NCBI GenBank assembly: GCA_900550645.1
Contig: URTA01000007.1
Span: 1-64,000 of the forward strand
Length of the DNA: 64,000 bases
Source of the DNA: an uncultured Porphyromonadaceae bacterium
GTDB lineage: Bacteria > Bacteroidota > Bacteroidia > Bacteroidales > Muribaculaceae
Direction of reading: 5' to 3'
Positions within the stretch are counted from its first letter, which is position 1. Every line of letters starts with the position of its first letter. Both the position numbers and the translations under genes were made by a program. Below the pieces are notes generated by a model. It was not told the DNA's origin. It searched no databases and saw only the letters and a program-made list of their open reading frames with translations. Below, one piece after another: positions 54,001 through 61,128 of the stretch.

Positions 54001-54457
54001 CGCCGACGGCACTGACCCCGACCCACGAAGCCTCGGCAACCGTCTGCACGACATCATGTCAGATGTCATAACCGCCGCCGACCTCGACACAGCCATACGC
54101 CGCCGCGTCATCAACGGCACGCTCACCGCCGGCGAGGGCGAGGAAGCGCAACGCATACTCGCCGAGAGACTCTCGCGCCCCGAAGTGGCAGAATGGTTTG
54201 CCCCCGAGCTGGAAGTGTTCACCGAGAGGACGATACTCACAGGCCCGGGACGCATGGAACGTCCCGACCGCATAGTCGTGGATGCCGACGGCAACGCCAC
54301 CGTGATAGACTACAAGTTCGGCACAGAAAGGAACGACCGCCGCTACGCACGCCAAGTCGCCGAATACGTCACCCAGCTGCGCCGCACCGGCCGCTACGCC
54401 GCCGTCGCCGGCCGCGTCTGGTACGTCCTCCTCGACCACCTCCTCCCCGTCACATAA
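51050..54457 (+). CDS. UvrD-family helicase-nuclease (AddA/RecB-like)
   Basis: An 1135-residue superfamily 1 protein for processing double-strand DNA ends. Walker A LQKASAGSGKTYTLARKF lies at residues 4-21; motif II LIDEFQDTSSMQW near 413; motif V ISIMTVHKAKGLEYQCVIIP near 782; motif VI SYVAFTRAVAELYIF near 872. The last 60 residues contain DRIVVDADGNATVIDYKFG, a PD-(D/E)xK nuclease motif. Bacteroidetes usually place a partner nuclease-inactivated helicase gene (AddB-like) next to it; none is present here, where a DUF1848 operon follows instead. Confidence 0.9.
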   Translation: MLDLQKASAGSGKTYTLARKFLEYMLVTGNPPRLRRGKELEDALRHILAITFTNKATAEMKDRIVTRLADLANPALDPAKTTYMSDFKELTGQSADEIRAAAKDALFILLNNYSDFQVSTIDAFFQTILRTFAYEIGMNDSYDLELDSDFISRAAVDATLTDINSANPDKAVAEWVKAMMNRSATDSTKGWNIFAKSASGGLYKDIVSAVSKMASEQFKKVRQELEQFYAEHPNSLDDFQRVDKEVMEGLRGAVRAAKAAARAVQNELKNQENTIRHIPGRIEKVLAAKGLKFPSNLTIPQEGENSAFNATARRRGLTDSQQKFVALHDAFIDALTDWKAELEEPKLKLWMLYRANMRMLPLMYAAARKSADMLAEQNVIDMAETNSILRRVIGDDDAPFIYERLGSRLDHFLIDEFQDTSSMQWDNLRPLVTESMSRGNGNLIIGDAKQSIYRFRNADPSLISQKVPQHFPRQVNERGESKAENTNHRSLRTVVEFNNSAFHALAAHLDNGNTFFTDLYANVAQYPANQDREGYVEIRCYEKGRMETGNDSEDSDIPPKHFADVTALIADLHRRGYNYADIAVLVRTNQEGRQMINALVEHNKNNPDRQIEFVSEESLLIAGAESVKAIISVMRLIADGSIDEEKAAKEERAKATNSWYCKTLSLSLFNCRYDQLALEHPEMSTSEIMQLIGDDNADCSNLESLIRSVDSLTLPALVEAVALRAVPQQRRVDEAPYIAAFQDLVLDYCQRYPSDILSFLQWWDAKGCEKSISSPEGVDAISIMTVHKAKGLEYQCVIIPKFDWKLTVSDLKTEWRWVKTAPEGLELPPELAALIPPMLPVETKSAMSETVHNEDYQDYVREVQMDMINTSYVAFTRAVAELYIFIPSVADTIQTQYTANALLAKLQGLAHDNASDCAYPLPHDLIPKDECSAGKPLRIGTPLDREAIARLGSKMRQSNGDAIPEYYVRDPSGFLHFRDPESLHADGTDPDPRSLGNRLHDIMSDVITAADLDTAIRRRVINGTLTAGEGEEAQRILAERLSRPEVAEWFAPELEVFTERTILTGPGRMERPDRIVVDADGNATVIDYKFGTERNDRRYARQVAEYVTQLRRTGRYAAVAGRVWYVLLDHLLPVT

Positions 54458-54512
54458 AGGCCGATGCCGTCATTTCATACAATAAACAGCCTGTTTCATA
54501 CATCGGCGGCCT
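54458..54512. terminator. Possible hairpin between the helicase gene and the DUF1848 operon
   Basis: AGGCCGATG (54458-54466) can pair with CATCGGCGGCCT (54501-54512) with a three-base bulge and a long loop; TGTTATTT follows. It starts one base after the helicase-nuclease stop codon. A weak terminator at best. Confidence 0.3.
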
Positions 54513-54517
54513 TGTTA

Positions 54518-54549
54518 TTTGCCCCGACCAAATATTTGGACTATCTTTG
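54518..54549 (+). promoter_or_regulatory. Promoter of the DUF1848-MTase/RecQ-membrane protein operon
   Basis: TTTG (54518-54521), 20 bases and TATCTTTG (54542-54549) match the -33/-7 consensus closely, 30 bases before the ATG at 54579. This gives the three-gene unit its own transcription start, separate from the upstream helicase gene. Confidence 0.75.
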
Positions 54550-54578
54550 CGTCAAAACAACCGACTAAAGAAGCGAAT

Positions 54579-55655
54579 ATGGCAACTTGGCAACATACAA
54601 CAATAGACGTAAACGGTGTCCCGGTAAAGACGCAAGCACCGGTCATAATATCCGCAAGCAGAAGCACCGACATCCCCGCTTTCTATGCGGACTGGTTCTT
54701 TCACCGCTTGAAAGAGGGATATTCCGTGTGGACCAATCCGTTCAACGGCGTAAAGTCGTATGTGTCATATGAGAAAACGCGCTTTATCGTGTTCTGGTCA
54801 AAAAATCCGCGTCCTCTGCTGAAGCACCTTCACGAGTTGGAGGAACGACATATCAAATGCTACGTCCAATACTCCCTCAATGACTACGAAGAGGAGAAAT
54901 TAGAAAGAGGTGTTCCTCCACTTGATGAGCGCATTGCCACATTCCGCGATTTGGTCGGCTCGCTCGGTTTCGGCAGTGTTGTATGGCGTTTTGACCCACT
55001 GGTATTGACAGCGGACATCGACGAGGAAAAACTGCTGAAAAAGATAGAATACATCGGCGACCAGCTGAAAGGCTATACCGAGAAACTTGTCTTCAGTTTT
55101 GCCGACATAGCCCAGTACCGCAAGGTGAAATCAAACCTTGAAGCCAACGGCATACCATACAAAGAATGGACTGAAACACAGATGGACGACTTCGCAAGAC
55201 GGCTGTCCGAACTGAACTGGCAAAAGGGTTGGAACTACACTCTAGCCACATGCGGAGAGAAGATTGACATTGACAAGTACGGCATACAGCACAACCGCTG
55301 CATCGACGGTGACCTGATAACACGACTGGCATGGGACGACCCCGAATTGATGCGGTTCATGAAGGTCAAAATCGAGCAGATGCCGCAAGCCTCGCTGTTT
55401 GATACAGGCGACACCCCGGCACTTCCGAAAGGAACAGTGCTTTTGCCAGGCGGCAGATACTTCGTCAGCACACACAGGAAGGACAGCGGGCAGCGCGAGC
55501 TGTGCGGCTGCATGGCGGCAAAGGACATCGGAGAATACAACACCTGCCCACACCTGTGCGAATACTGCTACGCCAATGCCAGCAAAGAGCTTGCCGTGCG
55601 CAACTGGCGACAACACCAAAACAACCCGTTCACCGACACAATTACAGGAAAATGA
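54579..55655 (+). CDS. DUF1848 protein with C-terminal CxxxCxxC cluster
   Basis: A 358-residue protein. The N-terminus PVIISASRSTDIPAFYADWF and FTRIVFWSKNP-like stretch (RFIVFWSKNPRPLLKHLHEL) match DUF1848. Near the C-terminus stand two further cysteines (309, 311) and CPHLCEYC (Cys323, 327, 330), spaced like the iron-sulphur site of radical-SAM enzymes, then YANAS. Distant likeness of the family to spore photoproduct lyase suggests radical chemistry on nucleic acid, but this is inference. The ATG at 54579 was chosen because an upstream ATG at 54519 lies in the promoter. It overlaps the next gene by ATGA. Confidence 0.85.
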   Translation: MATWQHTTIDVNGVPVKTQAPVIISASRSTDIPAFYADWFFHRLKEGYSVWTNPFNGVKSYVSYEKTRFIVFWSKNPRPLLKHLHELEERHIKCYVQYSLNDYEEEKLERGVPPLDERIATFRDLVGSLGFGSVVWRFDPLVLTADIDEEKLLKKIEYIGDQLKGYTEKLVFSFADIAQYRKVKSNLEANGIPYKEWTETQMDDFARRLSELNWQKGWNYTLATCGEKIDIDKYGIQHNRCIDGDLITRLAWDDPELMRFMKVKIEQMPQASLFDTGDTPALPKGTVLLPGGRYFVSTHRKDSGQRELCGCMAAKDIGEYNTCPHLCEYCYANASKELAVRNWRQHQNNPFTDTITGK

Positions 55656-58600
55656 GCTACAGTTCAGATATAAAGCAGGTTGAAAACTTGACCACGGATG
55701 ACATAATTTCGATATGCAAGAAATACATCCCTGATCAATTCAAATATTGCCCTTGGGAATATCGCGATGCGCAAGGCCGTGATTTGAAGCGAGGCACTGC
55801 AATTCTTCAAACAGAGGAGCTTTGCAATGCCTATATGGCTGCATACGGCTGTATGCACAGACATAAATTAATGCAAGCACTGGACGATAAGGACAACAAC
55901 GACAATATCAGATTCCCATACAGCGACCTCGAAGACGGTTTTGAAATATTTGACTGGGGATGCGGTCAAGGCATCGGCACTGTTGCTGTTATCGAAAAGC
56001 TACGAGAGAAGGGATTGCTGTCATCGCTGCACAAGGTGACTTTGGAAGAGCCTTCAGATATTGCGAGAAACAGAGCCGTTTTACATGTAAGACAAGCCCT
56101 TGGCAATCATTCGGCACAGGTCATTGACACTCCTCTGTATCTTCCTTCAGACACAGTAGATAACAGCAATTCTGTTAGAAGTATTGATGTAAAGCAACCA
56201 TGCGCATTGCACATCTTCTCAAACATTTTGGATATAGAGCAAGTAGGGCTGAAGAGCGTTTCTAAACTCATCACCTCTTCTGGATACAAACACATTGTTC
56301 TATGCGTAAGCCCCGCTTATCTAAGAGAAAACCGAATCTCCTCTTTCGTAAACTATTTTATAAACAACGAGTTGCAGGAATTTATAAATTACAGAAACCC
56401 CAATTTAGGACGTCATCCAAATGGCAAACAATACGGCTGTTTTATAAAAGGCTTTACATACACCTTGCAACACAACAAAGACATCCTTCATAACTACAAG
56501 TATTTTGCGCCAATCCAATATTTCGCCTCATACACGGATGATCTTCAACAACAGAATGTGCCGGAAAGTGCATTCGAGATATTAGCTCCGTTTGATATAA
56601 CAGCTCATCGAAACGTACACCCTGTATTTGCATTAATCAGCAATTTAGTATCTCGCGGACTCCCGACCTTTGCAAGTGACAGGGTTGTGGATGCTGTCAA
56701 GCACCTATTACCCAATGACAAAAAGCGGGGTCTGCTTACAGTGGCTCGTATACAAAAGACATTTGTTGAAGCTCTTATATCTGATCGGCTAGACTTCAGT
56801 AAAGCTGAATGGAATGTCCTCGTTGTCGAAGACGGCACTTCGGTGGCAGAAACGGCGTTTGATGATTTTGCTGAACTCTATCACAATCTTGTGTCGATGA
56901 CGCAAAATTACGGCAATATGGTTTTGCCTCGGATAAATGTTCACACCAAGGCAACAGCAACACAACAACTTGAATACGATGCGGTTATAGACGTGTCGGT
57001 CGATAAATATTGTAATGCCGAGGAGGTGACATTCTCCCCATATCGTGCTGCCAATGACTGTTTCTTTGTAGTCCGTTCATCGAAGTTTGTATACGAAAGT
57101 CGGATGTTGTACACGACCGAACGGATTAAGTACAAACCTTGTGTGGAGAAAGACATTCAAGGCAATTACATAGAAAAAGATGAACCATGTAAGTACCTCC
57201 GATATTTCCTTCATCTGCTATTCCGCAAAAAAGATTTCCGCCCTGGGCAGTTGCCCATTCTCAACCGTGCGCTACAGCTAAAAAGCGTCATCGGCTTGCT
57301 ACCGACTGGCGGCGGAAAATCACTGACATACCAGTTGGCCGCAATGCTCCAACCTGCGGTAACTCTTGTCGTTGATCCATTGAAAGGTTTGATGAAAGAC
57401 CAGTACGACGGTCTACTCCGCACAGGCATCGACTGCATTTCTTTCATAAACAACGACTTGCATAAATCCGTCAAGGAAGAACGCGAGCAAATGCTGACAG
57501 GAGCACAAGTGCAAATCATGTTCTTGTCGCCGGAACGGCTGTGCATACACAAGTTCAGAGAGGTTCTCAAATCAATGCGAGAATCACACGTTTATTTTGC
57601 GTATGGTGTAATAGATGAAGTGCATTGTGTTTCTGAGTGGGGACATGACTTCCGGTTGTCATATTTGCATCTCGGACGCAACCTGTATAATTACGTGCTG
57701 CCCAAGAAAGTGGACGGCGAAGACAATCACATTTCCTTGTTTGGACTCACAGCGACAGCTTCGTTTGACGTGCTTGCCGATGTAGAGCGCGAGCTGTCTG
57801 GTTCAAATGCATTCTCACTTGATGATGATGCAACTGTAAGATACGAAAACACGAACCGCCTTGAGCTTCAATACTATGTGCATCCAATAAATGCAGACAG
57901 TGCAACTGACATTTGGGGTGTCGGAGATATAACAACCAATCAGGTTCTAGACACCATTAATGATGCGACTGACAAACTACGTGATTTACAGAACGAAGAC
58001 TCTGTGAGGCTCATAGAAAATCGATTTATTGAGCGAGAAAATATTCAAGACCCGAATAAATTAGTAAATATCCGTAATGCCGCTTTGAACGTTCCTGTGG
58101 AACAAAATTGGTATAACGGTTGGCGTCCTGACATTGCAGGCATTGTGTTCTGCAACCATGCGACTGAAACAGCAATCGGTGTCCCTACTGTGGCAAAAAA
58201 ACTGCATCACAAAGGTATCACTAAAATTGCTACATTTACGGGGGGAACACCTATTTGGCCCACCGGTTTCTTGACTGGTAATGAAAATCTGATGGTTGCA
58301 ACTAAGGCATTTGGCATGGGTATTGACAAGCCCAATGTACGAATGACTGTACACCTCTTTTACCCAAGTTCTCTTGAATCTTTTGTGCAAGAGGCTGGTC
58401 GTGCTGGTCGTGACAGAAAAATGGCGCTTGCTACCATTATGCATTGTGCAAAAAAGTTTCCATTCAAAAATCCGGAAACAGGCGAAACACAAATGGTTAC
58501 AGCAGCTTTCCATTTTGGCTGGTTCTTCCATAAATGCAATTATCTTGGCAAAAGATTTGAGCTGCTCGTGATGCAGTTGCTTATGAATAAATTGCCTGTA

Positions 58601-59779
58601 ACAATCAGCAATGAGGAATTTCTTGATGCTCCTCCAGAAAATAATAATCAAGTCGGGATCGTAAAAAAGTACTTGTCAAATCCGTCGAATACAGGCAAGA
58701 CATTGACATACTACGTTTCATATAATCTGTGCGATAGTGAATTGGATGAATACAATAACGTATTAAGGGCAAATAGTGTCCCAATCTTTGAAACGTCAAC
58801 GGAAAAAAAGAGAGCAAAGATGTTCAAACAAAAATATGCATACGGATATGCAGAGTTCAAAGCAGCTTTGCAGAAAGCCATATACCGTATGTGTACGATT
58901 GGTCTTATTGATGATTTTACCGAAGATTATTCGGCAAAACGATTCCGAATTACAACTATCTGCCAAGATGAGTCTTGCTATTATGAACACCTTGCCGATT
59001 ATTACTCAAAATATTATTCGAAAGAGCGTGTTGCAACTATGATAGCAGAGGTTAAATCAAAGGCAAAAACAGATGGTGTAATCATGGCCTGTTTGAATCA
59101 CCTCACATCATTCACATATAGCAGTATTGCGGCAAAGAGAGCTCGCGCTATCTTCGACATGGAGCAGTTCTGCAACACTGCCATTAGCTCAACCAAGGAC
59201 TGGAAAGAGACAAATGAGGACTTGAAAGACTTCATCTACTATTACTTCAACTCCAAATACGCTCGTGAAGGGTTCACTGCATACGATAGTAATCTCAATA
59301 AGGATGTTCCATTCTCATTAAGAGATGACACAAACCACAATTTGCACTCCGAAGATGAGATTACAGGCTTTGATTTGGTGAAGAAGTACATGCGCGTTGT
59401 TGACAGGGAAATTGTAAACAATGATTCCCAAAAAGACAACATCAAACATCTTCAGGGAGCTATCCGCCTTATCAGAAGGGCTTCCGCAGAGAGCAATCCA
59501 GCACTCTGCTTGTTGAACATATTTTGTATCTTGTTTTTGAATTTGGGAAACAATGATCTGATTGAAGATGAGGTATATAACGACTGTCTATCGGTGTATG
59601 ACATCTATGAGAAATCAGGGGAGTTGTATAGATTGGATGAATTTGAAGATTTGCTGGTCAAACATGGAGCTGTTACAAGTGAAAATCGCGATTACCTTCC
59701 CAAATTAGTGTCGTTGGTACACCTGAACCGGCATCTCGATGAATTGAAATCGATAAATCAAAGATACTTAAATATATGA
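55652..59779 (+). CDS. Methyltransferase-like domain fused to a RecQ-family helicase
   Basis: A 1375-residue fusion. Residues about 90-330 resemble a class I methyltransferase: SAM loop FDWGCGQGIGTVAVIEKL at 100-117 and ALHIFSNILDIEQVGL at 185-200; a DPPY-type catalytic motif was not seen. From about 525 comes a RecQ-type helicase: FRPGQ (529-533), Walker A PTGGGKS (551-557), DEVHCVSEWGHDFR (655-668), FGLTATAS (697-704), FGMGIDKPNVR (887-897) and QEAGRAGRDRK (913-923). Residues 935-1375 match no domain I recognise. The DNA is visibly richer in A+T, with different codon choice, suggesting transfer. Overlaps both neighbours by four bases. I infer defence or DNA repair. Confidence 0.85.
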   Translation: MSYSSDIKQVENLTTDDIISICKKYIPDQFKYCPWEYRDAQGRDLKRGTAILQTEELCNAYMAAYGCMHRHKLMQALDDKDNNDNIRFPYSDLEDGFEIFDWGCGQGIGTVAVIEKLREKGLLSSLHKVTLEEPSDIARNRAVLHVRQALGNHSAQVIDTPLYLPSDTVDNSNSVRSIDVKQPCALHIFSNILDIEQVGLKSVSKLITSSGYKHIVLCVSPAYLRENRISSFVNYFINNELQEFINYRNPNLGRHPNGKQYGCFIKGFTYTLQHNKDILHNYKYFAPIQYFASYTDDLQQQNVPESAFEILAPFDITAHRNVHPVFALISNLVSRGLPTFASDRVVDAVKHLLPNDKKRGLLTVARIQKTFVEALISDRLDFSKAEWNVLVVEDGTSVAETAFDDFAELYHNLVSMTQNYGNMVLPRINVHTKATATQQLEYDAVIDVSVDKYCNAEEVTFSPYRAANDCFFVVRSSKFVYESRMLYTTERIKYKPCVEKDIQGNYIEKDEPCKYLRYFLHLLFRKKDFRPGQLPILNRALQLKSVIGLLPTGGGKSLTYQLAAMLQPAVTLVVDPLKGLMKDQYDGLLRTGIDCISFINNDLHKSVKEEREQMLTGAQVQIMFLSPERLCIHKFREVLKSMRESHVYFAYGVIDEVHCVSEWGHDFRLSYLHLGRNLYNYVLPKKVDGEDNHISLFGLTATASFDVLADVERELSGSNAFSLDDDATVRYENTNRLELQYYVHPINADSATDIWGVGDITTNQVLDTINDATDKLRDLQNEDSVRLIENRFIERENIQDPNKLVNIRNAALNVPVEQNWYNGWRPDIAGIVFCNHATETAIGVPTVAKKLHHKGITKIATFTGGTPIWPTGFLTGNENLMVATKAFGMGIDKPNVRMTVHLFYPSSLESFVQEAGRAGRDRKMALATIMHCAKKFPFKNPETGETQMVTAAFHFGWFFHKCNYLGKRFELLVMQLLMNKLPVTISNEEFLDAPPENNNQVGIVKKYLSNPSNTGKTLTYYVSYNLCDSELDEYNNVLRANSVPIFETSTEKKRAKMFKQKYAYGYAEFKAALQKAIYRMCTIGLIDDFTEDYSAKRFRITTICQDESCYYEHLADYYSKYYSKERVATMIAEVKSKAKTDGVIMACLNHLTSFTYSSIAAKRARAIFDMEQFCNTAISSTKDWKETNEDLKDFIYYYFNSKYAREGFTAYDSNLNKDVPFSLRDDTNHNLHSEDEITGFDLVKKYMRVVDREIVNNDSQKDNIKHLQGAIRLIRRASAESNPALCLLNIFCILFLNLGNNDLIEDEVYNDCLSVYDIYEKSGELYRLDEFEDLLVKHGAVTSENRDYLPKLVSLVHLNRHLDELKSINQRYLNI

Positions 59780-60156
59780 TAGACGACCGCATAAACACGG
59801 CTCTACGTGAGCTGGAACAAGAACTGCGTAATATTGACTCCGCAAGAAATCAAGTTGTCAAAACAGTAAATTCATTCAACGGACTGTCTAACACGACGAA
59901 AGAATATATTGACCAGCTTGCTGCGATTATGCGCAAGCTGAAAGACCTGTCAGAACTTGTAGAGCATGATTTCGACAACAAATCAACAGCCCTTGTCGGT
60001 GTTATGGAAAACATCAATGATGCTGTCAGCAAAATCACAACAGGCTTTTCAGAAAACGTGAAGGCAGTACAGAAAAAGCTGCATTACACTCTGATAATGA
60101 ATGTAGTAATTGCAGTAGTCGCAATAGCCTCTCTTGTTATTTGCATAATCAAGTAA
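59776..60156 (+). CDS. 126-residue coiled-coil protein with C-terminal membrane helix
   Basis: Third gene of the operon, joined to the helicase gene by ATGA. Residues 1-95 form a charged amphipathic helix pattern (INTALRELEQELRNIDSARN, AAIMRKLKDLSELVEHDFDN) predicting a coiled coil. Residues about 102-125 (LHYTLIMNVVIAVVAIASLV) form one membrane helix with only ICIIK after it: a tail-anchored layout. No enzymatic motif. It could anchor the helicase complex to the membrane, or be a membrane-disturbing effector. No family recognised. Confidence 0.8.
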   Translation: MIDDRINTALRELEQELRNIDSARNQVVKTVNSFNGLSNTTKEYIDQLAAIMRKLKDLSELVEHDFDNKSTALVGVMENINDAVSKITTGFSENVKAVQKKLHYTLIMNVVIAVVAIASLVICIIK

Positions 60157-60224
60157 TTGGCTATCGATGACCAAATTACGGATACAAGCTTGAGTGCACA
60201 AACACTGCAGGAAACAACTCGATT

Positions 60225-60268
60225 ATGTGAAACAGGGGATTGCGCTGGCGCAATCCCCTGTTTCACAT
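60225..60268. terminator. Perfect 21-bp inverted repeat closing the operon
   Basis: Bases 60225-60245 (beginning ATGTGAAACAGGGG) are the exact reverse complement of 60248-60268, with a two-base spacer. It lies 68 bases after the operon and 18 bases before the end of the convergent DUF3298 gene. It likely terminates transcripts from both sides. The arm is unusually long for a simple terminator. Confidence 0.7.
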
Positions 60269-60286
60269 CGGATGTCCGAGGCGGGA

Positions 60287-61078
60287 TCAGTAGCCGTAGT
60301 TGGGGACGGAGAGGACTTTGCGGCCGAAGGGGGTCAGCATGTCCGGGTCGGGATAGTACGGCAGCTCGATGACTCCGGCGGCATACGGGCCGATGTCATA
60401 CGGCTGGTAGACAAATACCAATGCCCTGTCCTGCACATAGAAGTCCTTGGGGACATATATGGCGTTCACGTCGAAGACCATGTTGCGGTATTCGTCGGTG
60501 TCAGCAACGATGCGGCGCAGGTCTGACGCCACGCGGTCGGCATACCCCTTGACAAACAATTTGTCGAGCGTCACTATCGTGTTTTCGGGGACGTAGTATG
60601 TCAGGTACCGCTTGCCGTTCATGCCGTGTGCCGCGCCGGCGAAGTAGGCATAGAACTCGTTGCGCCACACCACAAGGTTCTCGCTCGCCAGGGATACGGT
60701 CACGTCAACTGACGAACTGCCCATATATTTTGTCGAGGTTGGCAGGTTGGTCGCGTGCGTTCCTTCGGGCAGTATCTGCGGCACGCATTTGCCGCCCTCT
60801 ATCTTCACGCCGCCCAGCTCCTCGAGTGCGGCACGCAGTGCGGTTATGTCATTGCCGCCGATGCTGACGGGCATCATGATGCGCCGTGCGTCAAGGGTGT
60901 ACTGCGAGCCGTTGGCGATGTCGAAATCATTGCTCTTGTCCTCGCAGATGCGAGTGTATGAATAGCTGCGCAGGGTTATGTCGCCACGGCCCTCCGCTTC
61001 AGGGGCATTGCTGTTGCTGCCGCACGCTGCCAGCGACACCAGCATGGCAGCTGCAAATATTTTGGTTCTCATCTTCAT
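60287..61078 (-). CDS. DUF3298 (RsiV-like) lipoprotein
   Basis: A 263-residue lipoprotein (signal MKMRTKIFAAAMLVSLAAC). FYAYFAGAAHGMNGKRYLTY and the C-terminal DFYVQDRALVFVYQPYDIGP then YAAGVIELPY are the DUF3298 region, which in Bacillus RsiV binds lysozyme. No sigma factor gene lies nearby, so this is probably a periplasmic binding protein and not an anti-sigma factor. Confidence 0.85.
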   Translation of the reverse strand: MKMRTKIFAAAMLVSLAACGSNSNAPEAEGRGDITLRSYSYTRICEDKSNDFDIANGSQYTLDARRIMMPVSIGGNDITALRAALEELGGVKIEGGKCVPQILPEGTHATNLPTSTKYMGSSSVDVTVSLASENLVVWRNEFYAYFAGAAHGMNGKRYLTYYVPENTIVTLDKLFVKGYADRVASDLRRIVADTDEYRNMVFDVNAIYVPKDFYVQDRALVFVYQPYDIGPYAAGVIELPYYPDPDMLTPFGRKVLSVPNYGY

Positions 61079-61128
61079 TCGTATTTCGGTTATTATACAT
61101 TATAACAGCGGCATGCCGCCGTATGTTG

